Shown: positions 34,455-43,324 of the stretch, in pieces
Numbering within the stretch: position 1 is the first letter of the stretch
How the letters are laid out: every line of letters starts with the position of its first letter
Assembly (NCBI GenBank): GCA_963815655.1
Contig: CAWFHK010000001.1
Location: forward strand, 1,302,001-1,366,000
Source: JAWOLE01 sp963815655
Lineage (GTDB): Bacteria; Acidobacteriota; Thermoanaerobaculia; UBA5066; Gp7-AA6
DNA length: 64,000 bases
Direction: 5' to 3'
Position numbers and translations under genes: made by a program
The notes under the pieces: generated by a model
Told to the model about the DNA's origin: nothing
Database searches by the model: none
Seen by the model: only the letters and a program-made list of their open reading frames with translations

Positions 34455-37382
34455 CTACGGGGAAATGGTGATCGGCTTGTTCGTCATGTTGTTGCCTTCG
34501 TTGGACTCGGCGACGGCGCCGTCCGCGTCGGCCCGGGCCAGGACATACCACTTGCCTGGGGCGGCGCCGGCCGGGATGGTCAGCGAGGCGCCGCCGGCGT
34601 TCGACGTTCCGGAAGCGAGAAGCCCGACCCCGCGGCTGCCGATCTCGGCGTCCGTCGACGGCTCGAAAGAAGTGTTGCTCGAAAGGTAGAACCGGGTCGT
34701 CGTGGGCGCGGCGGTCCCCTGCCCCTGGTTCTTGGAGGTGTCGCTGGCCGCGATGACCGAGCCGGCCGCGGCGGACGCCGGGACCGTCAGGGCCGACACG
34801 ATGAGGTCGGGGGACAGGTGGATGAGGACCGCCCGGGTGTTGTTGGTTTCGTCGCGCTCGGGGACGGCGCCCCCGTCGTCGGCCAGGGCCACGATGTAGT
34901 AGCTGCCCGGAAGGGTCGAGACCGGGATCGTGAACGTCGTCGAGGCGGAGCTCAGAGCGTTGGGAGCGAGGATCCCGACGGTCCGGCTGCCGAGCAGGAC
35001 GTCGCCGGCTCCGTACGTGGAGTTGCTCGACAGGTAGAAGCTCGTCCTCGAGGGGACGGCGGTCGACCCGCTCCCCTGGTTCTTCGTGGTGTCGGTCACT
35101 GTGACCGGGAAGCCGGCCCCGCCGGTGGCGGGAGCCGAGAGGGCGGACACGGCCAGATCCGGACCGATCGTGATCTTGCTCGTGCGCGTGTTGTTGGCTT
35201 CGTTGGTTTCCGGGATCAGCGCGCCCGCGTCCGCGCTGGCGATGATGTAGTAGATCCCGGGCCCGGTTCCGGGAGGGATCGTCAGGGGGGTGGAGGCGGC
35301 GCTGGATTGTCCGGGCGCGAGCGCCGGCACTCCGCGAGAGCCGAGCGGGACGTCGGCCGCGTCCAGCGTCGTGTCGCTCGAGAGGGAGAAGCGGGTCACG
35401 GACGCGGCCGCCGGTCCCGTGCCGCTCTGGTTCCGGGTCGTGTCGGTCACGGTGATCGCCAGGCCGGCCCCGCTCGCCGTGGGAGCGGAAAGCGCGGAGA
35501 CGACGAGGTCGGGCGGGCCGACGTGGATCGAGGCCGATTTGACGTTGTTGGCCTCGTTGGACTCGTTGGCCTGACCGTCGGCATCCGCGCGGGCGAGGAC
35601 GTAATAGGTCCCCGCCGCCTTGCCGGCCGGGATCGTGAGGAGGAGCGTCGCGGAGCTCGAGGCGCCGGCGGCGAGGCCCGGCACGGACCGGCTTCCGATG
35701 GGCGTATCCGCGGCGTCCCAGGTCGAGTTGGCCGAGAGGTAATAGCGGGTGGTCGAGGCGCCGGCCGGGCCTCCCTGGTTCTTCGTCGTCTCCGAGACCG
35801 AGATCGCCGAGCCGGCCGTCGCGGCGGATGGGACGGCGAGCGAGGAGACGAGCAGGTCGGGCAGGAGCTCGAAGGTGGCCGTGCAGCTCCTCGCGGCGCT
35901 CATCGTCAGGGAGCCGTCGGAGCAGTCCGCGTCGCCGCTCCAGCCGGCGAACGCCGAGTTGGAGGCGGGAGCAGCCGTGAGCGCCACGACGGCCCCGCTC
36001 GCGAACGAGAAGGAGCAGGCCGTCCCGCAGGAGATCCCCGCGGGCGCGCTCGACACGGTCCCCGATCCCGGGCCGCTCTTCGTCACGGTCAGCACCGGGC
36101 CTCCGCCGCCGCAGGAGTTGCCGCCGTCGCCGTAGAGCCAGCGCACGGCGTCGCTGTCATCTGACCCCAGACTCAACCGGTGCTGGACGTAAGAGCGCAT
36201 CGTCGCGAGGTCCTCGTCCCCCCGGCACGCGTCGTGCGGCGAAGCGCCCTGGTCGGAGTGTCCCAGGCCGAGAGTGTGTCCGAGCTCGTGCGTCAGGACC
36301 GACTGCGTGGTGATCGAGTCCCAGAGATTCAGCGTGCAGTAGGAGCGCAGCCACACCTCTCCGCCGGTGATGGTCGCGTAGCTCTCCCCGCGCCACGAGT
36401 TCGACCCTCCGCCGCCGGGCCCGCCGCAGCCGATGACGCCGCCGCCCGACATGCAGGTGCTCCAGCCGCAGGGAGAAGAGAGCGCGTCCAGGTGGATCGG
36501 GTTCGCGCCGCCGGTTCCGATCGTGTAGTTGATCGTCGAATCGGGCTCGTCGTTCCAGGTCCGCGCGGCCGCGGCCGCCTCGGCCGATCCGCCCCCGGTC
36601 ACGTTGGCCTCCCCCTGAAGGGTCCAGACCGCGCTCGCTCCATTGTTGTAGCGCCAGAGGCTCCCGATGTTGGCCCAGAGGGGATCGGTGCCCGACGAGG
36701 CGTACTCGGGATGCACGACCGCCCGGAGCTCCCCGACCGGCGCGGCGGACCTGCCCGCGGCCGGAGCCGCCGTGGGGCGCAGGGACTGGAGGAACTCCGA
36801 GAGCTCCCGCGGAGCGGCCTCGTCGAGCACCGCGCCCGCGTCCTCGCCGCGGTCCCCCTCCATCCCCTGGCGCGGAGCGACGACGGTGACGCCGTCCGCC
36901 GCGGCGTCGGCGAGGGACGGCACGGCGTAGAGGACGCCGGCCTCGTCCCGCCGCACCTCGAACCTGCCGAGCATCAGCTCCGCCGTCTGATAGTCCCCTT
37001 CCGGGCGCGCGATCGCGAACACGACGACCTCGCTGCCGCGCCGGTACTCGGGGCGTCCCCAGAGCTTGAAGAACCGGCCGTCGGGCAGCTCGCCGCCGAG
37101 CTGATGCAGGACGAGGTCTCCGGCGATCCGCCCCTTCACGACGGCCAGCGGGTGGACGACGCTCACCGTCTCGGGGCGCCCGAGCGGGTCTTCCATGACA
37201 TGGCTGGAGGCCACGACGCCGTGGACGATCACGTCTGCGCGGCCGGCCAGCTCCCGGTCCGTGATCGGAACGACTGTCGTCGCCGAGAGCGCCGCCGTGG
37301 AGAGTGTCCCGAAAATAAGCAAAATGGACAGCAGGGCTCCCACCGGCGCATGCCTCCGTCCGCGCGCGATGCGTTTCTCCAT
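34455..37382 (-). CDS. Secreted metalloprotease with four CARDB repeats
   Basis: 975 residues. Signal peptide 1-33; N-terminal prodomain-like region (35-210); a matrixin-like metalloprotease domain (about 225-425) with HELGHTLGLGHSDQ, the HExxHxxGxxH zinc site; an InlB-type B-repeat (about 430-510, AFAGWSGDADCSDGS); then four CARDB repeats of about 115 residues (each opening like PDLLVSSLAVPSAA and ending near ESNEANN). CARDB modules are cell-adhesion folds of surface proteins, so the enzyme is probably attached to or released at the surface. ATG 37382 has GGAGGA 8 bases upstream. No sorting signal is seen at the C-terminus. Confidence 0.88.
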   Translation of the reverse strand: MEKRIARGRRHAPVGALLSILLIFGTLSTAALSATTVVPITDRELAGRADVIVHGVVASSHVMEDPLGRPETVSVVHPLAVVKGRIAGDLVLHQLGGELPDGRFFKLWGRPEYRRGSEVVVFAIARPEGDYQTAELMLGRFEVRRDEAGVLYAVPSLADAAADGVTVVAPRQGMEGDRGEDAGAVLDEAAPRELSEFLQSLRPTAAPAAGRSAAPVGELRAVVHPEYASSGTDPLWANIGSLWRYNNGASAVWTLQGEANVTGGGSAEAAAAARTWNDEPDSTINYTIGTGGANPIHLDALSSPCGWSTCMSGGGVIGCGGPGGGGSNSWRGESYATITGGEVWLRSYCTLNLWDSITTQSVLTHELGHTLGLGHSDQGASPHDACRGDEDLATMRSYVQHRLSLGSDDSDAVRWLYGDGGNSCGGGGPVLTVTKSGPGSGTVSSAPAGISCGTACSFSFASGAVVALTAAPASNSAFAGWSGDADCSDGSLTMSAARSCTATFELLPDLLVSSLAVPSAATAGSAISVSETTKNQGGPAGASTTRYYLSANSTWDAADTPIGSRSVPGLAAGASSSATLLLTIPAGKAAGTYYVLARADADGQANESNEANNVKSASIHVGPPDLVVSALSAPTASGAGLAITVTDTTRNQSGTGPAAASVTRFSLSSDTTLDAADVPLGSRGVPALAPGQSSAASTPLTIPPGTGPGIYYIIASADAGALIPETNEANNTRTSKITIGPDLAVSALSAPATGGAGFPVTVTDTTKNQGSGSTAVPSRTSFYLSSNSTYGAGDVLLGSRTVGILAPNALSSASTTFTIPVSTLPGSYYIVALADDGGAVPERDETNNTRAVLIHLSPDLIVSALTVPASAAAGSVIAASDTSKNQGQGTAAPTTTRFYLSSNTSFEPSTDAEIGSRGVGLLASGTSNAGGASLTIPAGAAPGKWYVLARADADGAVAESNEGNNMTNKPITISP

Positions 37383-37462
37383 GAGTCGGTTCCTCCGGGC
37401 GTTTCGAATTTGGTTGCGGGAAGCGGATGATACCCGACACCGCCCCGGGACGCCAGGCCGAT

Positions 37463-38251
37463 TCAGGATCCGGCGGGTCGGGTCTTCTTCTGGCCGATGG
37501 GCCTGGCGGGGATGCCGGCGGCGATCACGCCGGCGGGGACGGGTTTCGAGGCGACTCCCATGGAACCGACCATGGCGTCCGCCTCGATCGTGACGCCGGA
37601 GAGGACGACCGCATGGTAGGTGATCCGCACGCGGTCCCCGATGACCGTCTTGCCAAGCGAGATGTCGTGGATGTCCTCGACGGCGTGGGAGTGGGAGTAG
37701 ATGTTGGCGTAGTCGGAGATCGAGACCTCGTCGCCGACGGTCACCTCGCCGCGGTCGTCGATCAGGACGTTCCTGTGGATCGTCACGTCGTCGCCCACCG
37801 AGAGGTTGTAGCCGAAGGAGAACTCCACCTCGTGGAAGATGCGGACGCCCCGGCCGCAGCGCTTGAAGACCCTCTGCGCCAGCATCGCCCGCACCTGCGT
37901 GCCCAGCCGCACGTTGCGCCCCACCGGTGAGTGATCGAACATCTTCCAGAACCAGAGGAGCGGCTTGATGCGCGCCCATTTCTCCAGGTCGATCTCCCGG
38001 TAGTACTCCGCCTCCAGCGTCGCGTTGCTGGGATCGAACGAGGCGAGCAGCGCCTTCACCCCGACCGGGAGGCGCCGGTCCGTGAAGGCCCCCTCGTCGA
38101 AGGAGCGGCCGAGGTAGAGCTGCGAGAGAGTGTCGCGGACGATGAGGTTGCGGTCGAGGGCCGGGTCGTCCAGGCGCTCGGCCAGCTCCTCGACAAAGCG
38201 GGGATAAACTTCTTCCCCGACCGGACCGATCTCAAACTGACGGAGTGGCAT
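37463..38251 (-). CDS. Hexapeptide-repeat acyltransferase
   Basis: 262 residues: an alpha-helical N-terminal 100 residues (ALDRNLIVRDTLSQLYLG, REIDLEKWARIKPLLWFWKM) followed by a left-handed beta-helix (HEVEFSFGYNLSVGDDVTIHRN... SISDYANIYSHSHAVEDI... GVTIEADAMVGSMGVAS) like maltose/galactoside O-acetyltransferases. SHSHAVED carries the His expected for catalysis. Acceptor unknown. Its ATG directly abuts the ATG of the M28 peptidase gene on the other strand (CATATG), with no intergenic base. Confidence 0.8.
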   Translation of the reverse strand: MPLRQFEIGPVGEEVYPRFVEELAERLDDPALDRNLIVRDTLSQLYLGRSFDEGAFTDRRLPVGVKALLASFDPSNATLEAEYYREIDLEKWARIKPLLWFWKMFDHSPVGRNVRLGTQVRAMLAQRVFKRCGRGVRIFHEVEFSFGYNLSVGDDVTIHRNVLIDDRGEVTVGDEVSISDYANIYSHSHAVEDIHDISLGKTVIGDRVRITYHAVVLSGVTIEADAMVGSMGVASKPVPAGVIAAGIPARPIGQKKTRPAGS

Positions 38252-39631
38252 ATGAGCGCGAACCTAACAAAGCGGTTCCCGGCAGTCAAACTCATCGGCG
38301 CGGCGGCGGCGCTCCTCGTGGGAGCGCTGTCGGGACCCGCCGCGCTCCCCGGACAGGATCCGGCCGAGCCTCCCGGGGGCAAGCCGGCGTCGAAGAGCAT
38401 TCCTCCGCCGGGCGGCGCGATCCCGCGCCGGACGGTGGACGAAAAGGCGCTCCGCGCGACGGTCGAGGAGCTGGCGGCCTGCGGCACGCGGCACTCGCTC
38501 TCCTCCTGGGAGGACTCCCGGCGCGGCATCGGATGCGGGCGCGACCGGATCGTGGCCCGCCTGACCGCGATCGCCGCGGGATCCGGCGGGAAGCTGTCTG
38601 TCGTAGTAGACCGCTTCGAGGCGACCGCGCCGCGCACGAAAGACAAGCCGGCCCGCCTCGAAAACGTGCTCGCGTTCCTGCCCGGAAGCGACCCGCAGCT
38701 CGCGAAGACCGTCTTCCTCGTCTCGGGGCACTTCGACTCGATGCCTTCTTCCGTCATGGACCCGGAGGCCGACGCGCCCGGCGCGGACGACGACGCGTCG
38801 GGCGTGGCCGTATCCATCGAGTGCGCACGGCTCCTGTCGAAGGGGACCTACCGCTCGACTCTCCTCTTCGCGGCCGTCTCCGGGGAGGAGCAGGGGCTGC
38901 TGGGAGGCAAGCGCCTCCTGGAGTTCCTGAAAGAGAAGGGGTATCGGATCGGGGGCTTCCTCGACAACGACATCGTCGGCGCGGACTTCGCGCCGGGCGC
39001 GCCGCACCGCGTCCGCGTCTTCTCGGGCGGCGGCCCGGACGGCGTCGACTCCCCCTCGCGCGACCTCGCGCGCGCGGCCGAGGAGGCCGCCGGGCGCGAC
39101 GCCGTCCGCATGGTCTTCCGCCTCGATCGCCTCGGACGCGGCGGAGACCATCGCCCCTTCGTGGAGGCGGGACTCCCGGCCGTGCGCTTCACCGAGCCGC
39201 TCGAGAACTACGATCACGAGCACCAGACGCCGCGCGTGGAGAACGGGAGGGAGTACGGAGATCTCGTCAAGTTCCTCGACTTCGAGTTCCTCGGCAATGT
39301 CGCGCGGGCCAACGCCGAGACTCTGCGCCAGCTCGCGCTCGCGCCGGCGGCGCCCGGGGACGTGACGATCTCCGGAGGCGTGACGCCGGACGCGAAGATC
39401 GCCTGGTCGGCCCCGGAAGACGGCGAGCGCGAGGGATTCGAGATCCTCTGGCGCGAGACGACCGATCCGCGCTGGTCCCTCTACGGCGTCGTCCCCTCGG
39501 CGGGGGAAAACGTCCTGAAGGGAGTCTCGACGGACAACCGCTTCTTCGCCGTCCGCTCGGTCGGCAAGAACGGCGCCCGCTCGATCCCGGTCGCCGCCGT
39601 GTTGAAGCCTCCGGCCCCCCGGAGCCAGTGA
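38252..39631 (+). CDS. Exported M28-family metallopeptidase
   Basis: 459 residues with a signal peptide (12-34, IGAAAALLVGALSGPAALPG), a Pro-rich linker and an M28 zinc aminopeptidase domain (about 60-365). The zinc ligands are in SGHFDSMPSS, PGADDDASGVAVSIE, VSGEEQGLLG and GGDHRPFVEAGLPAVRF. The last 90 residues look like a fibronectin III-type module (APGDVTISGG... AKIAWSAPEDG). GGAGTGG lies just before ATG 38252. The stop shares GTGA with the small membrane protein gene that follows. Confidence 0.85.
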   Translation: MSANLTKRFPAVKLIGAAAALLVGALSGPAALPGQDPAEPPGGKPASKSIPPPGGAIPRRTVDEKALRATVEELAACGTRHSLSSWEDSRRGIGCGRDRIVARLTAIAAGSGGKLSVVVDRFEATAPRTKDKPARLENVLAFLPGSDPQLAKTVFLVSGHFDSMPSSVMDPEADAPGADDDASGVAVSIECARLLSKGTYRSTLLFAAVSGEEQGLLGGKRLLEFLKEKGYRIGGFLDNDIVGADFAPGAPHRVRVFSGGGPDGVDSPSRDLARAAEEAAGRDAVRMVFRLDRLGRGGDHRPFVEAGLPAVRFTEPLENYDHEHQTPRVENGREYGDLVKFLDFEFLGNVARANAETLRQLALAPAAPGDVTISGGVTPDAKIAWSAPEDGEREGFEILWRETTDPRWSLYGVVPSAGENVLKGVSTDNRFFAVRSVGKNGARSIPVAAVLKPPAPRSQ

Positions 39632-40020
39632 AAGGGAAGGCGCTTCGGGCAGGCTCGGCGATCCTGGCCGTGGCCGCCGCCGGGATTCTTCTCCCCTCCT
39701 TCGGGGTCGTCTCGCCGCGGCCCAATCCCTGGGCGACTTCCGGCCGCCATCTCTGGGCCGGGGCCCTCGCCGGTGCTTCCCTCGCGCTGCTTCTCGTCGC
39801 GATCGCCGCCATCCCGCTGCGCCGCGGCGAGAAATGGGCGTTCTGGGCGTACCTCGTCCCGATCGCGGTGTACGGTCTGCCGGTCGCCATCCTCGACACC
39901 CTCTTCGCGCCGAGGGGATATCTCGTCAGGACGCTGGCGCCGCAACTCCTGGGCCTCGCCGCCGTCGCCGTGGGACTCGCGCTCTGCGCGATGGACCTCT
40001 TCGACGAGACGCCGCGCTGA
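39628..40020 (+). CDS. Small membrane protein of unknown function
   Basis: 130 residues from GTG 39628 (GTGA overlap with the M28 peptidase stop). Four hydrophobic helices can be seen: AGSAILAVAAAGILLPSF, LWAGALAGASLALLLVAIAAI, FWAYLVPIAVYGLPVAIL and LLGLAAVAVGLALCAM. No catalytic motif. Translational coupling suggests it works with or near the M28 peptidase, but nothing else supports a role. It converges with pepA. Confidence 0.65.
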   Translation: MKGKALRAGSAILAVAAAGILLPSFGVVSPRPNPWATSGRHLWAGALAGASLALLLVAIAAIPLRRGEKWAFWAYLVPIAVYGLPVAILDTLFAPRGYLVRTLAPQLLGLAAVAVGLALCAMDLFDETPR

Positions 40021-40034
40021 CGCGCGGCTTCGTT

Positions 40035-41491
40035 TCAGAAGTGGCGGCGCAGGAACTCCATCGTCAGCGCCACGCCGAAACCGGTGGCGCCGGGATCGTA
40101 GCCCGCGTGCTCCTGATCCAGATGCGCGACGCCCGCGATGTCGAGGTGGGCCCAGGCCACGCCGGGCGGGACGAACTCCTTGAGGAACACGGCGGCGTTG
40201 ACCGTGCCCGCAGCGCGCCCCGCGGTGTTCTTCATGTCGGCCCACTCGGATTTCAGGTTCTCGCGGTAGTCCTGCCACACGGGGAGGCGCCACACCCGCT
40301 CGCACGTCGCTTCGCCCGCCTCCAGGAACTCGCGGGCGAGGTCCTCCTCGGGCGTCATGAGGCCGGCGCATTCGTGGCCGAGCGCGATCAGGACCGCGCC
40401 CGTGAGCGTGGCGTAGTCGATCAGCACGTCCGGCCGGAACTTCGCCGAGTAGGAGAGCGCGTCGGCCAGGACCAGGCGCCCCTCGGCATCCGTGTTGTCC
40501 ACCTCGACGGTCTTCCCGTTGCGCATCCGGAGGATGTCGCCCGGGCGGCAGGCGGAGCCGCTCGGAAGGTTCTCGGTCACGGGCGCGATCGCCACGACCC
40601 TCACCGGGAGCTTCAGACGCTTCGCGGCGAAGGCGCAGGCGAAGGCGGTCGCCGCGCCCATCATGTCGTATTTCATCTCGCCCATCGCGGGAGCCGGCTT
40701 GATCGAGATGCCGCCCGAGTCGAAGGTGATCCCCTTCCCGACCAGGACCGCCGTCCCCCGGGCGCGCGCCGGCCGGTATTCGCCGATCAGAAAGACCGGA
40801 GGACGGACGCTGCCGGAATTGACGGCGAGGAGCCCCGCCATCTTCTCGCGCTCGATCTGCTTCTTCGAGAGCACCGTCAGGCGCACGCCCTCGCGGCGCG
40901 CCATGGCCCGCGCCTCGCGCGCGAGCTCGGCCGGGCCGAGGTCGTTGCCCGGCGTGTTGCCGAGGTCGCGCGCCCAGGCGACCACCGGCGCGAGAATCGG
41001 GGCCTCCCGCGCCGCGTCCGCCAGGTCCGCGGCGCGCAGCGACGGGGGGGGAGAACGACCGCGCGGGCTTCCCGCGCGGGCCGTCGCGGCTCTTCCTCGG
41101 ACTTGTAGCGCTCGAACCGGTACTCACCCTGGGCGATTTCCCTGACGAGCGCCCGCATCGCCGGAGCTCCGATCCCCTCCCCGAAGGCGATCAGGAGATC
41201 GCGGTGGCCCCGCCGGAGCGCGTCGCGCAGGGCGCGCCGCAGCGCCCGGCGCGCCGTCCCGAACGGGCCGCCCGCGGGCCCCAGGCCCACGAGCACCCAG
41301 CCGCCCCGGGAGGTCAACGCCCCCGCGACCTCTTTCTTGCGGCCACCGAAGGAGGCGGCGCGGCCGGCCTCGCGCAGTTCCTCGCGCACGGCCCCGGGCG
41401 CGCCCCTGGAAGGATCGGCGCCCTGGTGGAGGAAGGCGATGCGCCCGTCGTGCCTGGACCGCGGAACGGAATCCCTGACTTCCAATCGCAT
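40035..41491 (-). CDS. pepA: Leucyl aminopeptidase (M17), frameshifted at a C8 tract
   Basis: M17 aminopeptidase. The N-terminal domain reads from ATG 41491 (MRLEVRDSV...) to about 41052; the catalytic domain reads in another frame from there to 40035 and contains GKGITFDSGGISIKPA, MKYDMMGAA, NTDAEGRLVLADAL and DYATLTGA, with all the two-metal ligands. The frames meet at eight C on the minus strand (41044-41051). One additional C would give a continuous protein of about 486 residues with the junction VLPPPSLRAADLADAA, the normal family sequence. Sequencing error, phase variation or a pseudogene cannot be separated here. Confidence 0.85.
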
Positions 41492-41606
41492 GACCCGAAA
41501 CAATAGCAGAGACAGGATTTGGGACTCGCCGTTCGCGAATCGGGCACGCCGCGTCGAGGGCCGCCGCGACGGGACCGCCGCTTCTCCGTGCTAATGTCTG
41601 CGCCCG

Positions 41607-42500
41607 ATGCCAGCCGTCGTGGAGACCCATCTTTCCGGCGCGCGCCTGTCCCGGCGCGGCAAGGTCCGCGAGCTCTACGACCTCGGCGACACGCTCCTGC
41701 TCGTCGCGAGCGACCGCATCTCCGCTTTCGACTGCGTTCTCTCCCCGGGCGTGCCCGACAAGGGAAAGATCCTCACTCAACTCTCGAACTTCTGGTTCCA
41801 GAAGTACTCCGACATCGAGAACCACCTCGTCGAGACCGAGGTCGAGCGCTTCCCGGAACCTCTTCAGGCGGACCGGTCCACGCTCGCGGGACGCTCGGTG
41901 ATCGTGAAGAAGGCCGAGGTGATTCCGTTCGAGTGCGTGGCCCGCGGGTACATCGCCGGCTCCGGCTGGGCGGAATACAGGAAGACGAAGCAGGTCTGCG
42001 GCGTCCGGCTTCCCGGAGGCCTCGTCGAGGCCGACCGCCTCTCGGAGCCAATCTTCACCCCCGCGACCAAGAGCGAGAAGGGGCACGACGAGAACGTCTC
42101 CCTCGGAACGATGGCCAACCGCATCGGCGCGGAGGAGGCGGAGAGGCTGCGCGACCTGACGCTCGACCTGTATGGCCGGGCGAGCGCGTACGCGGCTTCC
42201 CGCGGACTGCTGCTGGCCGACACGAAGCTCGAGTTCGGCCGGATCGACGGGCGCCTGGTCTGGATCGACGAAGCCTTCACGCCCGACTCTTCCCGCTACT
42301 GGGACATGGCGGCCTACAAGCCGGGCCAGAGCCCCCATTCCCTCGACAAGCAGTTCGTACGGGACTGGCTCGACTCGACCGGCTGGGACCGGCGCCCGCC
42401 GGCTCCCCGCCTCCCGGAAGGCGTCGTCCGAACCACCCGCGTGAAATATCTCGAGGCCTTCAAGACGTTAACAGGCGGGACGCCCGCCTACCTCGAATAA
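41607..42500 (+). CDS. purC: Phosphoribosylaminoimidazole-succinocarboxamide synthase
   Basis: 297 residues of SAICAR synthetase, the purine-pathway step that joins aspartate to CAIR. Motifs: GKVRELYDLGDTLLLVASDRISAFD, VRGYIAGSGWAEYRK-type region (VARGYIAGSGW), DTKLEFGR and WIDEAFTPDSSRYWD. Length and order fit the long bacterial/yeast-like subgroup. ATG 41607 begins just upstream of the family start. Monocistronic: divergent from pepA, with a sigma-54-type promoter for the next gene just after its stop. Confidence 0.95.
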   Translation: MPAVVETHLSGARLSRRGKVRELYDLGDTLLLVASDRISAFDCVLSPGVPDKGKILTQLSNFWFQKYSDIENHLVETEVERFPEPLQADRSTLAGRSVIVKKAEVIPFECVARGYIAGSGWAEYRKTKQVCGVRLPGGLVEADRLSEPIFTPATKSEKGHDENVSLGTMANRIGAEEAERLRDLTLDLYGRASAYAASRGLLLADTKLEFGRIDGRLVWIDEAFTPDSSRYWDMAAYKPGQSPHSLDKQFVRDWLDSTGWDRRPPAPRLPEGVVRTTRVKYLEAFKTLTGGTPAYLE

Positions 42501-42542
42501 CGAGTTCCTCCGCGCTGGCTCGCGGCAGGGCGCGCCGGAAGC

Positions 42543-42558
42543 TGGCGCGGCCCTTGCT
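42543..42558 (+). promoter_or_regulatory. Sigma-54 (RpoN) promoter
   Basis: TGGCGCGGCCCTTGCT matches the -24/-12 consensus TGGCACG-N4-TTGCW with one change. The GG (42544-42545) and GC (42556-42557) have the required 10-base spacing. Transcription should start near 42569, giving a leader of about 47 bases with AAAGGAG before ATG 42617. Confidence 0.7.
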
Positions 42559-42616
42559 TCTGACACCTGCGGCGGCGCTTGTCATGGCGCCACCACTACG
42601 GAAAGGAGAGAGAAAC

Positions 42617-43252
42617 ATGCTCAAGAAGACATCGGGCTTCATCGTCGCGCTCGCTTGTTTCACGGTCGCCGCCGTGGCCCTCGCGCAGAACGCGGACCAG
42701 AACACCGGCGGCCCGACCAGGAACACCCTTCAGCTGCGTCTGATCGAGCCCGCCGAGGGGGCGACGATCACCGGCAACAGCGTCCGGGTAACGGTCGGCT
42801 ACAACGACCGGGCTTTCGGTGCCGGGGAAGGAACCCGCTTCGGCGACGCCAACTTCCCACAGCCGCGCTTCGACGTCTACCTCGACAACAGCCTGAAGGC
42901 CACGCTGAAGGGGACCGAATCCAATAGCGCGACGATCGACAACGTCTCTCCCGGCAGCCACAAGATCGCTGTCCTCGCCTTGAACGTGAGCGGAGAGGTC
43001 ATTGATCGCAAGGAGATCGGATTCACGGCGACCCCCGAGACGACGATGGCCAGCGCCTCCACCATGTCGGCCGCGCCGGCCCCCGCGGCCGCGCCGCCTC
43101 CGGTTCCGGCCCCCGGCTACCAGACCGCGCCGGCCCCGCCGGCCCCCATGGAGACCACTCTTCCCCAAACGGCGTCCTCGGCGCCGCGCTTCGCGCTCGC
43201 GGGCCTCTTTCTCGTCGCCGGCGGACTCCTGCTCAGCCGGAAGACCCGGTAA
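42617..43252 (+). CDS. Exported protein with an LPQTA sorting signal
   Basis: 211 residues: a signal peptide (1-23, ending ALAQ), an Ig-like beta domain (about 35-140; LRLIEPAEGATITGNSVRVTVGYN, FDVYLDNSLKATLKG, GSHKIAVLALNVSGEVI), a Pro/Ala linker (150-180) and a C-terminal tripartite signal: LPQTA at 182-186, a hydrophobic helix and the basic tail RKTR. LPQTA is close to the LPNTA motif of class D sortase substrates. The sortase-like gene is 72 bases downstream. A sigma-54 promoter precedes it. The function of the anchored domain is unknown. Confidence 0.8.
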   Translation: MLKKTSGFIVALACFTVAAVALAQNADQNTGGPTRNTLQLRLIEPAEGATITGNSVRVTVGYNDRAFGAGEGTRFGDANFPQPRFDVYLDNSLKATLKGTESNSATIDNVSPGSHKIAVLALNVSGEVIDRKEIGFTATPETTMASASTMSAAPAPAAAPPPVPAPGYQTAPAPPAPMETTLPQTASSAPRFALAGLFLVAGGLLLSRKTR

Positions 43253-43264
43253 ATCGGAGAACTT

Positions 43265-43308
43265 CCGCGCCCGGTTCCCGCCCAGAAGCGGAGCCGGGCG
43301 CGGGTTTG
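43265..43308 (+). terminator. Strong hairpin after the LPQTA gene
   Basis: CCGCGCCCGGTTCC (43265-43278) pairs with GGAGCCGGGCGCGG (43290-43303) with one G-T pair and is followed by GTTTG. It lies between the LPQTA protein gene and the sortase-like gene, so it could reduce read-through to the second gene. Confidence 0.55.
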
Positions 43309-43324
43309 TCCGGCACAACGAAAA

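Noticed and set aside
32670..36164. A very long plus-strand open frame (over 1100 codons) opposite recN and the CARDB metalloprotease.
   Set aside because: It is the mirror of real genes on the minus strand; the translation is Ser/Arg/Gly rich with no recognisable domain. High GC content keeps such shadow frames open.
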